A stretch of DNA of 64,000 nucleotides, taken from positions 44,516,001 to 44,580,000 of the forward strand of contig OX419760.1 in the NCBI GenBank assembly GCA_948567375.1. Direction: 5' to 3'. Below, one piece after another: positions 1 through 10,000 of the stretch. This stretch comes from Lunularia cruciata (Eukaryota; Streptophyta; Marchantiopsida; Lunulariales; Lunulariaceae). Every line of letters begins with the position of its first letter. The first letter of the stretch is position 1. The position numbers were made by a program, and so were the translations under genes. A model generated the notes under the pieces. That model was not told the DNA's origin and ran no database searches. It saw nothing but the letters and a program-made list of their open reading frames with translations.

Positions 1-380
1 GGCTGCTTAATCTCCCTTCACCTTTACTTGAAGCGAGCAGCCTATCCCCCACATTAGAATACACAATGATCATTCGTGTGCACATTTCTCACCTTTCTTT
101 GCAAAGAAGCTGCATTTGGCTTTCAGGACGGCACAGTATTTTCAGCTTGAGTACAACCCGAAAGTCCAACTGTATGGTTGACCTAGGTTACCGGGGCTAA
201 AGGTAAGTTAGTCGCTGCGCCAAATGGTCCTACAAAGCATCAAGATATAAACAGCATAGTGGTAGTACTATGATAGTTCAACTTATGTTGTAATGTCCAA
301 AGCCTACCTTCTGTCTAGATCTTGCCTTGACACACGAGTTCCTGAAGACACTACATCCAACTAGAAGCAGTTCCCGGAAT

Positions 381-494
381 AGGGCAATTTCGGAATTGAC
401 ACAATTGAGGCCTAGCCCCATTCTAACTCTTTTGTACGGCTTGATGGGGTCTTCCTGTCCTTCTTGTGTTCTATGTGGTCGCCTTCTCGCGTTT
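381..494 (-). mobile_element. Short dispersed element inserted in hydrolase copy 1
   Basis: About 114 bp lies between two near-identical copies of actagaagcagtt.cc (360-375 and 495-510; 19 of 21 positions agree when extended to 380/515). The paralogous site at about 10,030 has one copy (aaaaagcagtttct) and no insert. The inserted core (about 404-488) reads in reverse the same sequence as 57,600-57,688 and 58,212-58,304: cctagcccc, then gtacggcttgatggggtct, then a GCGACC-rich end. It therefore has an empty-site comparison and a target duplication. It has no coding capacity and I see no terminal inverted repeats. The long and variable target duplications would suit a SINE-like mechanism, but the class is not settled. 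Confidence 0.8.
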
Positions 495-2494
495 ACTAGA
501 AGCAGTTTCCTGAATGAAAATACCTTCGTTTCCCTCACTGCTGTTTTCGTGTTTCTGAAGGGTGTGCGTGTGGCTGCCGGTACCGGATAGGACTCTTCTT
601 TTCGTTGCAGCATCCCGACTGTCGCTCAACTTGGTGTTTCCCTCTGAAGGATTGTCTTGCGTTCTGGCCTTCTTGGAAATCTCGAGCTGCTTCTGCATCT
701 CAACGAGGTCCGCGTTTGGTTTCCTGTTTTTGAAAGCCACTGATTCTGTACGAATTCTCTGACCGAGAATAGTCATATTATTGGAATGTAGCCCATAAGC
801 CTGACACACCCCAAAGTGATCTGCATCTATGGAATGAAAGCCATCAACGTCATTCCTTGCAGATCCCTCCTTTACCACCATTACGCTTTTGCTTCCAAAC
901 TGTTTCTGTAGAGAGAAGAGTTCACAGTTATGACCAAGGCATTAAACTTCTGCAACCACTAGGTGCCCACGTTCACCTGGAAAACTCTGACGCCACACGC
1001 AAGTCATCTTTTCCCAAATTAATCATCTGTTTTATACCTAACTAGTGGCCCGTAGATGAATGAGGTTTGGAAAATAAAACGAAGATTGAAGGCGAAGATT
1101 TAAAAAGGTTGAGTTGGGGTTAAGGTCCTTTGTCGCATCTCTAGAGGCGAAAGAGCCACTGACCCTAGGTTTGGACATATCGCCATGAGATATTATTTTA
1201 CAAATGTCAAATGGGATTTCATGTCCTAGAAATGTCAAATGAGATTTCATGTCCCTAAACCCTAAATTCGAGACTCATATACCTACCAGATCCGAAGCAT
1301 ATAAATGACAGAGATTGTTCTCGTTGCTAGTCCACAGGTATACACAGGTAAAGTACCTAAAACTTCGTCAAAGTATTTACGAGGTTCAATCAATTATACA
1401 TGAAACTAGATTTGAAGTCATCTGTCAAAGCGAGAGAAGGTCGTGAGTGACAGTACTTTTTCTTACATGCTGCCAGTGATTAGAAGATCCTTACCGAGTT
1501 GGTTTCATGGGTCGCATAAAACGCGTACGTCCAGCATTTTGAGTAAAGTTTATGAGCTTCTGGCTTTCTGTAGGCAGAGAACTCCTGATTCACCCTTGCC
1601 ATCTCCTTGCCCAGCACTTTCATTAGCTTAAGCCCTAAATGCTGAGTGTTTTCGTCAATTTTCTCTGCACGTTTTGTAATCTCAATCGCCCTAGACCCAC
1701 TATGCGGTGTTGCATAGAAGAAAACACTGCTCAATTTGTCCAGGAATTTGTACAGTTTGACCTTCTTCTCGATAGATCCCTCCATCCACGCTACCTTATC
1801 CACGGCCAGCACAAAATGCTTGATCAATATTCCGCCGAGGTCGTGTCCAACCAAAAAAATTGGGATATTTTCATCTTCTTGACCCACAGCCACATGTTCA
1901 TTCAAAATGAGATCTTGGATAAACTTCTCAGTCAAAAGGTAGTCGTCGGTCCCTCTGTTTCCGATGTTTATTGTTTCTGGGCTGCCATTGTACGACATGG
2001 CTAGCACACGAATTTTGCATGGGACCTTTTCCTCCTCGCCTCTGCCGTTGGTGTTTAAATACTCTGGAAGCAAAGTAACAGGCCAGCATTCCTCGCTGTT
2101 TCCCCTTTTCCATGTTCTCCAAAAGGCATTATCTTTGGCATCCTCGTCGAAGGTGAATCCATGGAAAAGCACAACAACCGCGTCGGGTTTCTGCTCTGGT
2201 AGAAGTTCATAAACAGAATCGCTCAACATCTGCGAGGACAGATTCTCAGATGTTAATGTTCAAAACATCGTCAAACGATATGCAACAAATTAGTTATATC
2301 TGTTCAACTTTATCAATCCATAATACTTTAAAGTAAGGTACATGTAGGGTAAATTGCAGTGCATGTACCTTGAAGTTCTTTGTCCTCTCCAATTCAACTG
2401 GAGAGACGTCGCCAGAGCTGAACATATTCAAGTATCCAAGAAGAGACTTCAGGATTCTGGTGAAAGACCTGAAAGCCCTCAGGATGGTCTCCAT
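471..2494 (-). CDS. SERAC1-like alpha/beta hydrolase, copy 1 (3 exons)
   Basis: The gene model is join(2494..2369, 2229..1495, 905..471) on the minus strand, giving 431 aa. Exon 1 starts at ATG 2494 and ends AAG|gtacatg. Exon 2 runs from ...cgcag|ATG to ...TCG|gtaagg. Exon 3 starts after ctctacag. All junctions are phase 0, and the stop and frameshift that appear upstream of exon 3 lie inside intron 2 (906-1,494). Exon 2 carries the hydrolase core: oxyanion strand VVVLFHG, nucleophile elbow GHDLGG with Asp at about residue 172, and the family motif YATPHSGS. Exon 3 carries the probable catalytic His in DADH. SERAC1-type proteins belong to the alpha/beta hydrolase fold and usually have GHSLGG, so catalysis through Asp or loss of catalysis are both possible. 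The last seven residues and the stop come from an inserted element. The substrate is unknown. Confidence 0.85.
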
Positions 2495-2933
2495 AATGCA
2501 CTACTGTTCTCACAATTGCGTCCTTTCAAGATGCTAGAAAACCTCAGAGTAAAGGCGATCCTTGTCCAAGTTCGATCACTCCCTTCAGATTCGGATCCTT
2601 ACACCAAACAGGTCAATATTTTGCAGTGAGTTGCAAAATGTGTTCTTCAAGAGAAGAATTCGGGTAACGAATGAGCAAAGCCACAGCTCTGATTCCAGGG
2701 TCTTAATCTTATACGATACGGCTTTGATGAAACGCGTCTGTTACGACCAACCGAGAGTAGCATTCGTCTTTTAACACCGAACACTTCAACGACAGCCAGC
2801 CGAGCTCGAGGAAGTTACCGAGGAAAAATGTGGTCCACTGAAGTTCTGTCTAGAGTGTGGACACCGTGACGCTGTCAATAGAGAGATTCGATGAATATAG
2901 GACCAGATTACTAATGAAGGAAAACTCCCGTAC

Positions 2934-2943
2934 TTATATATAA
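2934..2943 (-). promoter_or_regulatory. Candidate TATA box of hydrolase copy 1
   Basis: TTATATATAA is conserved in sequence and position in both duplicates (also 12,518-12,527), about 440 and 410 bp upstream of the respective start codons, inside an otherwise conserved upstream block. A start site about 30 bp downstream would give a 5' UTR near 400 bp. The box is symmetric, so it could equally serve plus-strand transcription. Confidence 0.35.
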
Positions 2944-3334
2944 GCCATGACTCAGGTTCAGTAACCTAAGTTGTATGTTGGTCATACACGTTGATAGAAA
3001 ACAAATACCTAGGAGCCCATGTCATGAGTGTTGGGGGCCCATTGGCTCAGTGTGTGCAGTTTGTATTGGGTCCGTGAGTTCATTATTTTTGCTCTGTACA
3101 AGGCAAGCTACCTTTTCGAAAGAAGTTGCAGACGTATCGTTGGACAACCACTGTAGAGTGCACAGTAAGAAGTGGGTCCGCGTCAGGTACAAAAGTGAGT
3201 CACACACAGCGCGGTGAAGCAGGCACAAGGAATGGGTACATCGAAAAGCTCATAATCATGTGTTCGGGTAGGCTCCAGTCACGCGCCTCCCTATTAGTAT
3301 TGCCATCAAAACCTACATGGGTGCAAAAGTCAAT

Positions 3335-3368
3335 GGATTGGACCGGATCTGTCGATCCGGTCCAATCC
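3335..3368. repeat. Perfect 15-bp hairpin next to a retrotransposon edge
   Basis: The arms ggattggaccggatc (3335-3349) and gatccggtccaatcc (3354-3368) are exact reverse complements around a 4-base loop. The hairpin lies five bases from the proposed edge of the gypsy LTR at 3,373. A related single-arm version with the same left context (agatccggtcc, ttttgcac, acatg) occurs in reverse at about 16,400-16,436. The second arm therefore appears specific to this site. Confidence 0.8.
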
Positions 3369-3372
3369 TAGT

Positions 3373-6300
3373 TGCGGGGAATCCCTTCCTAGCAACACAC
3401 CTTCATGTTCCCCCTCCATTGCCATGACCAATGGTGGCCTGCCTGGTTGGTCTCTTGGGACGATAGGATGGGCATCTTTGGCCAAAAATTCCCAAAGTAG
3501 CTCCTAAAGGGACTTGATCTTCCTTGCTCTTGTGGCTTTCAATCAATTCTTCTTTTTCCTTACATTGCCTTGTAGTTGATCTTCTTCCCATCTTTGCACT
3601 TTGGCCAGCATTTTGGTGTCAAGAGTGACAAACTCCAAATTAAGGAATGATCTATGAGTCCTAGGAATTCTCTAATTTCTTGTACTTCCACTTGTAATTT
3701 GTGTTTTTCTCTCTTTACTTCTCTCAATTCCTCATCAACCCAATATTTTTGACCAGCGGCCTTGACTATCATGTGCATTGTTCTATCAAGGTGGAGCTAT
3801 TACTTTGGTAATCTCCAAAGGCCATAGAAACCTGTCCTATGACTTCTTCCATCTATTGGAATTTATCTCTGGGGTGCTTCAATCCCCACTGCAGGAATAC
3901 AAACCCTGTATTGGAGAGTAACAAAATTTTTGGGGTTTCTCTGAGTGCATCCACTAAGTTGTGGTGTGTTTAGAGTTGGAGTTAGCCTCAAGAGGTATAC
4001 CTTGTGTCTCCTCTCCATCCCTTTGCTTCTCACTTTTTTCCCATGCTATTTTGTCTCCCTTGTTGGGGTAATCATTCTTAAGTATTCTTGCCAAGAGACC
4101 CACTAAACCCTCCCATTCTTCCCATTCCTCCAAGAGTGAGTAATTGATGTCAATAATAAGCATGGTACAAAAATGGGCTTAAACATGAATATTTATTAGA
4201 CTAGCTGGTGCTATTGGCAAGTCTCCAAACATGCTCATGCAGAATCACCCCCTAGCTTATCACTTTGTTTCCTAGCCAAGCATTAACCATAATTGCTACC
4301 CATACCTTGCTAATTTTATTAGGTTTCTTTGGGTGACGTAGCGGTAGCAATACTTCAAAGGGTTGCTTGACCATAGGAGTGGTAATCAAGGGAAAGGTGT
4401 ACTTGTTCCTAGAATTATAATGAACACCCACAAAAACCTTTTGGGTAGCTTGGTCCAAGGCAGTTCTCCTTGGAGGAAGGTCTTCACTCTCATCATTCAG
4501 TTGGTATGTCTCTAGAGTGACTCGCAAATCCCAACTCTTGGGGAATCCCCATATCGCTAGATCCATTCCCAAAGGGTCATGCTTGGTGATGAGTTCTAGA
4601 ACCATGGGTTTGGCTTGGAATCCCCAAGGCAATTCCAAAAGGATAGGGCACCTGATCTTGGTTAGATCTTCTTGCAACTTGTTTAGCTTCACTTGACCTT
4701 CTCAAACAACTAGGGTTGATTGTTTAAGGCTAAGGCAAGGCGTCTTCTTTGAGCAGGTAATCATGATTGATTCCAGAGAGAGGTTTAAGCTTCTTTCTCT
4801 AGATTGACTTGCAAAAAAATTTCAAAATGATTTGAATGGAGGGAACCCACACTGCAACTATCTATCGCAAATCTTGGTGCTCTTGTGGATGTATTGGGCA
4901 ATAATAGATGTTGGTGGGGTTAGTTCATTCTTGTACTAGGGAATGGGAGTAGCTACATGAGGTGAGGAACAAGGGTGAAACTCTTTCACAACCAACTATC
5001 TACTTGGCACAGGGAAGAATTATAGTCAAGGTTCTTGTGGGTGGCCATAGTTTCACAGAAGGGCTGAAACTTCCGCAAGACGCTTATCCTTGGAGGTGGC
5101 ACAAGGGTCTTTCACCCACTAGCACTTTGGCTTTCATGGGATGTTATTGATTTTTTAACAGCCATCTTTGTGAGGTAGGTTCCCATCCCAACCACCTATG
5201 AGCCCCAATAGTGCAACGAGCAGGCAAGGAGCACCGATTCATAAAGCAAAAGAACTCAAAAATAGAAACAAAGACTCTTATCCATTCTCACCATGTATCA
5301 AACTGGGTCATCCTTTGTCCTTGGATGAGAAAGACCAAATTTGCTGCTTGAATGCATTTGTTAAATTTGGATTTCTTTCAACTGTTATTTTTATATGGGT
5401 TTTATCTCCAAAATGTTATAGAAAGAACTACTCAAGTGGTTTCTTTATCTTGTTTGTTATTCTGTATTCAATAATAAGCTTAGTTTTTAACCCTTGTGGC
5501 CAATTTTATACACTTGGGTGTCTATATGGCCACCATTTGTTATATATTCTTGCATTATCATGTGGGAAATGATGATCAAATGGAGTTTTATGGCCCTGAC
5601 CAGGATCACTTTGAGTGGAAATCCGTGATAGGTGGTTTGAATTGAAATTTTTACAAGCGCCATGTAGCGGGCATCGTTCTACATGGAACTGTTTTCCATA
5701 CTTGTTGTTGTAAGTCCCCAGTCAAGATAAATAGGATAACGTTCTTCCTTACCAAATCCATCTCCAATCTCTTTTGCGGTGGAAACCTTCACAGTATTTC
5801 TGTTACTACAAGATCCCATTGCACTTGTTTCCTTGGTTTTGACACAAAAGACACCGCCTCGTATTTCTCATCATCATTGCTTCTTCACATAGACTGCTTG
5901 AAATGTCATACAAGGAAAAAGTGATTTGGGGTACTTCTCCTTCTAGGTTGGGGTTAAAAGATTAATCCCAACATGAAAATTAACAACAAAGTGGAATACA
6001 AGAGTCACGTTGCCTTCTTTATTCATGTTTCTAGCAAGCTCCCATGCCCACGTCCACAACATTTCTGCCCAATTTACAAGCCTTCCTTCATACAAGCACT
6101 CAAGAGAGATTGCCTGACTACTATTCATGTAAGTTCTTCATTTGGATTTGAACAACTTCATCATTAATTCTACTAGGATCCTTTGGGTAGGATATTTAAT
6201 TCAGGGATAGACCAACCATTTTTTGTCTTGTTGTGCTTGAAGGCCACCTTGTATTTTGCTTCCAAAACTAGATCAGGGTGAGTACAAGGGCTATCCAAGG

Positions 6301-7117
6301 TCATAGCATATGGGGGAGAATTTCTAGGCTCTAGCACTTTCTACGAATGTTCCTCTGTCCAAGCTAAGTGATTCCCTCTCATGGGCACCATCCCTGGAAC
6401 CCAATTATCCCTTATCTCATGCAACATTATATGGTCACTTAACTCCTAATTCCATAGGAAGAATTCCACCTTCTTGCTGCAAAGCAAATCATGTCTACAA
6501 TGAAGTGCACACTTAACCAATCTTGGGGACTTGATTATTAATTTTTGTGCTCTCCTCATGTTTTTAGGTGCAAGACGGGTTTCTGTTTCTTTCCCTTTCA
6601 ATCTTTCTCACAAAATTGTACTCAATCCAAGTTTGAATTCCTAAGTTTTGCAACTTCTTGTCGAGGGTGGTGGAAATCCTAATTGGTCTTGCTTTGGTTA
6701 ACTCTAAGTAAAATAAAATGATTTAAGCACAATGTGGGTATTTAAGGTGAAGGTTCAACTGTTATGAAGGTTTGGTAGGTGTTTGAGGGGGTTTCTTGCC
6801 AAATGATCTTCTGGCTGAAGGTTTCCTTTCAAAATGAAGGTCTACCAAGGCAAAATGTTTCCTTGCCAGAGGTTTCTTTGATTGAAGGCTTTTGTTATTG
6901 AAGAGCCTTATCTTGAGCTCTTCACTCACATCCACTATATGCAGCAAATTCCTTCTATGCCATCTTTCCTCTAAAGGGTGAAATTTCCCTTGGGATGGAA
7001 GGCAAACAAGAATCAGCCTCTCTTCTTCCCTATGAACTAGCTATTTCTTCATCTTCTTGAGTAAAAAAAGTAATTTGAAAGAAAAAGGTGTACTTTGGAA
7101 AGAGGTGAGGTATCACA
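3373..7117 (-). repeat. Giant LTR (3.7 kb) of the truncated gypsy element
   Basis: The LTR begins TGTGATACCTCACC directly after a purine tract that follows pol, and runs about 3.75 kb. Its length matches the 3,781-bp LTR at 31,566-35,346. Inside it are diverged pieces of the same LTR-encoded protein; the clearest is at 5,943-6,128 (RLVNWAEMLWTW ... FHFVVNFHVGINLL), matching LINWVRCF ... VPFAVHFYLGLNLL at 34,160-34,330. The 3,373 end is inferred from the TG dinucleotide only and no target duplication could be checked. Confidence 0.6.
3403..6950 (-). pseudogene. LTR-encoded coiled-coil protein, diverged copy (decayed)
   Basis: Fragments of a long protein follow one another on the minus strand: 6,762-6,947, 5,943-6,128, 4,252-4,692 (146 aa), 3,954-4,163, 3,560-3,778 and 3,403-3,591. 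The 5,943-6,128 piece aligns with the equivalent part of the frame at 32,359-34,930. The 3,560-3,778 piece has charged heptad-like sequence (DEELREVKREKHKLQVEV) suggesting coiled coil. The 4,252-4,692 piece is the longest open stretch and has no counterpart I could recognise, so this copy belongs to a different subfamily. The function is unknown. Stops and frameshifts make it non-functional. Confidence 0.5.
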
Positions 7118-7135
7118 TACACCCCCCTCAAATGT
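7118..7135 (-). promoter_or_regulatory. Polypurine tract of the truncated gypsy element
   Basis: In element sense the sequence reads cacatttgaggggggtgta immediately before TGTG, the expected plus-strand primer site at the pol/3' LTR border. The equivalent tract at 40,800-40,815 is tttgagagagggagta. Confidence 0.65.
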
Positions 7136-7139
7136 GAGC

Positions 7140-8650
7140 ATCCCCATGAATATCAAGGTCATTATTTCTTCCTCTTTCAATTGTAGAATTTGTGGACACA
7201 CCATCCATTGACTTGAGCAGCAAATATAATTCCCTCCAAGTCATCAAGCTGTAAGGATCCAATTTTGTGGAGTTTTTTCACTCAATAAGGTCCCATCCGT
7301 CAAAGATTTTATTTCCTATGGAAGAATTTGTGTCAATTGTCATACAATAGCACCAATTGCCTATCTGCAATTTGCACAGGTTGGATCTTTTGATCTTGAA
7401 TCTCTCTTCTTCTTTTTTGAGCATCCTTGGTGCAATTGTGGGGGTCATCTCTTGTCTCTTCCAAAAACATCAGCTACAGCTACTTCACCTTTAGCTTTTT
7501 TGGGATCTTGCCCAGCAATCCATTGGCATTTTTTGTCAATCCATTTGCTTTTGGATTCTAGGGGGTGCTTTTCTTGTGTCTAATCTAAAAGTGCTGGGTG
7601 AGAGACTCCACCAATTTATTCAAGACATGAACTCCTCTATCACTCAGCCAGTGAGTGAGCAGCCATATTTGGGAGATGACATTGCTGAAGAAGAACTCTG
7701 CAACTATATCCGTATCATCATACTTGGTGCAAACCAAAATGTATGTTTTTGTGTAGTTTTGTGGCAGATTGTATTGAGCCTACAAAATCAATCCCCCAAT
7801 TCTCGAATGATGCTAAGGGGAGAATGGATCTAAGGGTGTGGGTCACACATCCTCACCCGAGTGGCCCTTAAAGAAGCATCGCACCGCTTGATGAACATGT
7901 GGATATCCTTGTACATGGTCAGCCACCAATACCCTATTGCCAAAAACAATTCACTATATTTTTCAAGGTGAAGTGCTTCCATGCAGCTTTACAGTGCAGG
8001 AGGGCCTGTATCATTCCTCTTACTTCATAGGATTCAAGACAACGCCAAAGAACTTTGCCTCTTCCTCAATTGAACAAGATATTCCCCTTTAATTGGTACA
8101 GACACATTTTGTGGAAGAATACCACCCTTTGCTCTGGATCCAATCCTTCTGGACATTGTAACATTCTAAGATATCTCAACTTGGTGGAGTAGCATGTTAC
8201 CTTTGTCATTGAAACTTGGAAGATTTCTTTATTTGGAAGCTTGTCATCCAAATCTTTAGCCTGGTTTATGATTTTAGCTTGGATAAGAAATAAACATTCT
8301 TGTATTCTGATCACTTCTTGACATGCACTATATAGATAAATTCCTGCAGGAGTAATACACACTTTGCAATTTGTGTGGACAGCTAGGCCTTCTCTACCAA
8401 ATTTACAATGCATAATGGTCTACATGAAAGATTAATCGCAACATATCGCAACAGGTAATGATAGAACTTATTACAAGCATACACATACTCAGTGCTTCAC
8501 GCTCAACGGTGGTGTAATTCAATCCATTGTTCCATTGGATATGGGCATAATATATAGGGTGATCTCTTTTACTCCCATTCTTTGACCAAGAAGGACTCTC
8601 TCCAAAATTGAGGACTCGTCCACGTACACATGACAAGTATTTTACTCAAT
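7140..8650 (-). pseudogene. Gypsy RNase H and integrase remains
   Basis: The minus-strand piece 8,403-8,636 contains DHPIYYAH, then YTTVEREALSM and FHVDHYAL, which are diagnostic of the gypsy RNase H/connection region. The adjoining piece 8,066-8,413 (115 aa) contains CPEGLDPEQRVVFFHK, which corresponds to CPKGLDLE at 39,525-39,545 in the better-kept relative. Further down are H2C2-like and integrase-core remnants broken by stops (about 7,400-8,060). RT is absent. The RNase H is followed by integrase as in Ty3/gypsy. Confidence 0.7.
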
Positions 8651-8824
8651 TAGGAACTCGCGTTATTAGTGCTTCCACCAACCTGGTTTTAGTACAACAA
8701 AGACATCCTCTTGTTCCTTTGTCCAGATGTAGTTTTGGCCTTCTTCAATAATTGTGTGAGGGGTGTCACTTGTATTGCTTAGTTGAGCACGAACTACCTC
8801 CGGTGGTCGCAAACATGGCCTAAG
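8651..8824. other. Unassigned stretch between gypsy edge and inverted repeat arm
   Basis: Nothing recognisable here on either strand. It presumably belongs to the host flank of the truncated gypsy element. Confidence 0.4.
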
Positions 8825-9275
8825 AAGCAAGGCCACTTATCACCTTATTATCTCGTTGGCAACAAAGGATCGTACATCCACGTCCGGCACCGCATTGAAA
8901 AGCAAAAGCTTAAGCTACACTAGTAATTAGAGTTCATACAAGTGTACATGCACATGCAGAGGAGTGTGCGAATCCGAAAACTGCAGTACTGTACTCCCTT
9001 GGTTTCGTTGACTTCAAGACCATTGCACTGTATCCCCGAAAGAGCATCATGGAGCTCCTCGATCAAACTCCTATGCCACCTCGCCACCAAGCGAGGCCCT
9101 GTTGAAGACTCCCAAGAGTACTATACCTAGTCAGGTTGCTAGACCTCAGTTCGTCGCTTCTTGCACAATGTACGACAATCACTCTGATAGTTTAATCCTT
9201 TTGATTTCGCTTAACGAAAGCTAGACTACGGTGGCCGACTGATCAACATGAACCAGTGAATCAGATGCCGCAAAC
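8825..9275 (+). repeat. Inverted repeat arm A (unidentified gene fragment)
   Basis: This stretch matches the reverse complement of 13,727-14,180. Shared landmarks are ctcgt.ggcaa, gaaaagcaaa, tacatgcaca.gcagagg, ccccgaaagagc.tcatgg and gatcaacatgaaccagtg. On the plus strand one frame reads YYLVGNKGSYIHVRHRIEKQ near 8,850-8,920, and the partner reads YHLVGKERPYLYILHRVEKQ. That suggests a decayed exon, but I do not recognise the protein. Confidence 0.75.
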
Positions 9276-9689
9276 GTCTATTTGATCAGATATAATCAGA
9301 TGCGTTCAAAGAACGGGTAATCCACTGAGGACAGAACCGACACAAATCAAACAATGCAAATCTAAGTTACTAATTAGGGTTATATAAATCTAAGCAGCTC
9401 GGAATTGTTCCGAAACACATGCAATTGTTCACAGCGTAGGGTTGATAGTGTCATGTATTCCATGAACGGCCAATATTGCGTTCAATACGAAGATCTTTAT
9501 AAAACAATTAACCACAGAGGCATTCTAGGACAATACAAGGCTTTGGCGCACTAGAGGAAGTTAGTGTTAGCTCCTCGCAAGGGAAAAGGAGCGGAGTGCG
9601 ACAGAACCCGATAGTGTACCCTTCAAGATGGTGGTTAACACCACAGAGCAATTAACCTCCATAATTGTTTAAATTCTTCATCGTAGTAT
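9276..9689. other. Unassigned stretch before hydrolase copy 2
   Basis: No open frame or repeat was recognised. It lies between the inverted repeat arm and the start of detectable homology to copy 1. Confidence 0.4.
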
Positions 9690-10000
9690 GTGCACATGGC
9701 AGTCCTACTATTGTAAAGGTTCCCCACCCTTCTCTCGAAAGAAGCTGCATTTGGATTTCAGGACAACCCAGTACGATATCTTTCAGCTTCAGTTCAAGCC
9801 GAGAGTCCAACTGTATACTCGACCTAGGTGGCTGGGGCTAACGGCAAGGTAGTGTCTGCGTCAAATAGTCTTACAAAGCATCAAGATATAAACAACATAA
9901 TGGGAGTACTACTTATGTAGTAAGATATCCAACCTAGCTTGAGTCTAGATCTTGCCTTGACACGCGAGTTCCTAAAGACCCTGTATTTCTCCTACTTGAG

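Larger units (their letters stand above)
70..3230. repeat. Segmental duplication, copy 1 (hydrolase gene plus flanks)
   Basis: This segment is repeated in the same orientation at about 9,690-12,800. The match is continuous through the 3' flank, three exons, two introns and about 700 bp of upstream sequence, with small indels. Shared landmarks include the 3' flank near 100 and 9,740 (aagaagctgcatttgg), the TATATATA block near 2,937 and 12,520, and the upstream block around 3,000-3,200 and 12,580-12,780. The main differences are a small inserted element at 381-494 in this copy and different lengths of intron 2. Because introns and promoter are included, the duplication was made at DNA level and not by retroposition. 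The borders are approximate because I aligned by eye. Confidence 0.9.
3373..8650 (-). mobile_element. Truncated Ty3/gypsy element (pol end plus giant 3' LTR)
   Basis: Reading on the minus strand, the element starts inside RNase H at about 8,650, continues through H2C2/integrase remains, reaches a polypurine tract (7,118-7,135) and then an LTR-like unit starting TGTGATACC at 7,117. The same order of RNase H, integrase, GGATGCTCACATTTGAG, polypurine tract and TGTGG is found in the plus-strand element ending near 40,816, so both belong to one lineage. The likely outer end is TGCGGGG at 3,373 (reads ...CCCCGCA in element sense). The 5' LTR, gag, protease and most of RT are missing. The element separates the two hydrolase duplicates. 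Confidence 0.7.

Noticed and set aside
906-1045. Apparent nonsense codon and frameshift in hydrolase copy 1 before exon 3
   Set aside because: Both lie upstream of the ctctacag acceptor, inside intron 2. The spliced model is open.
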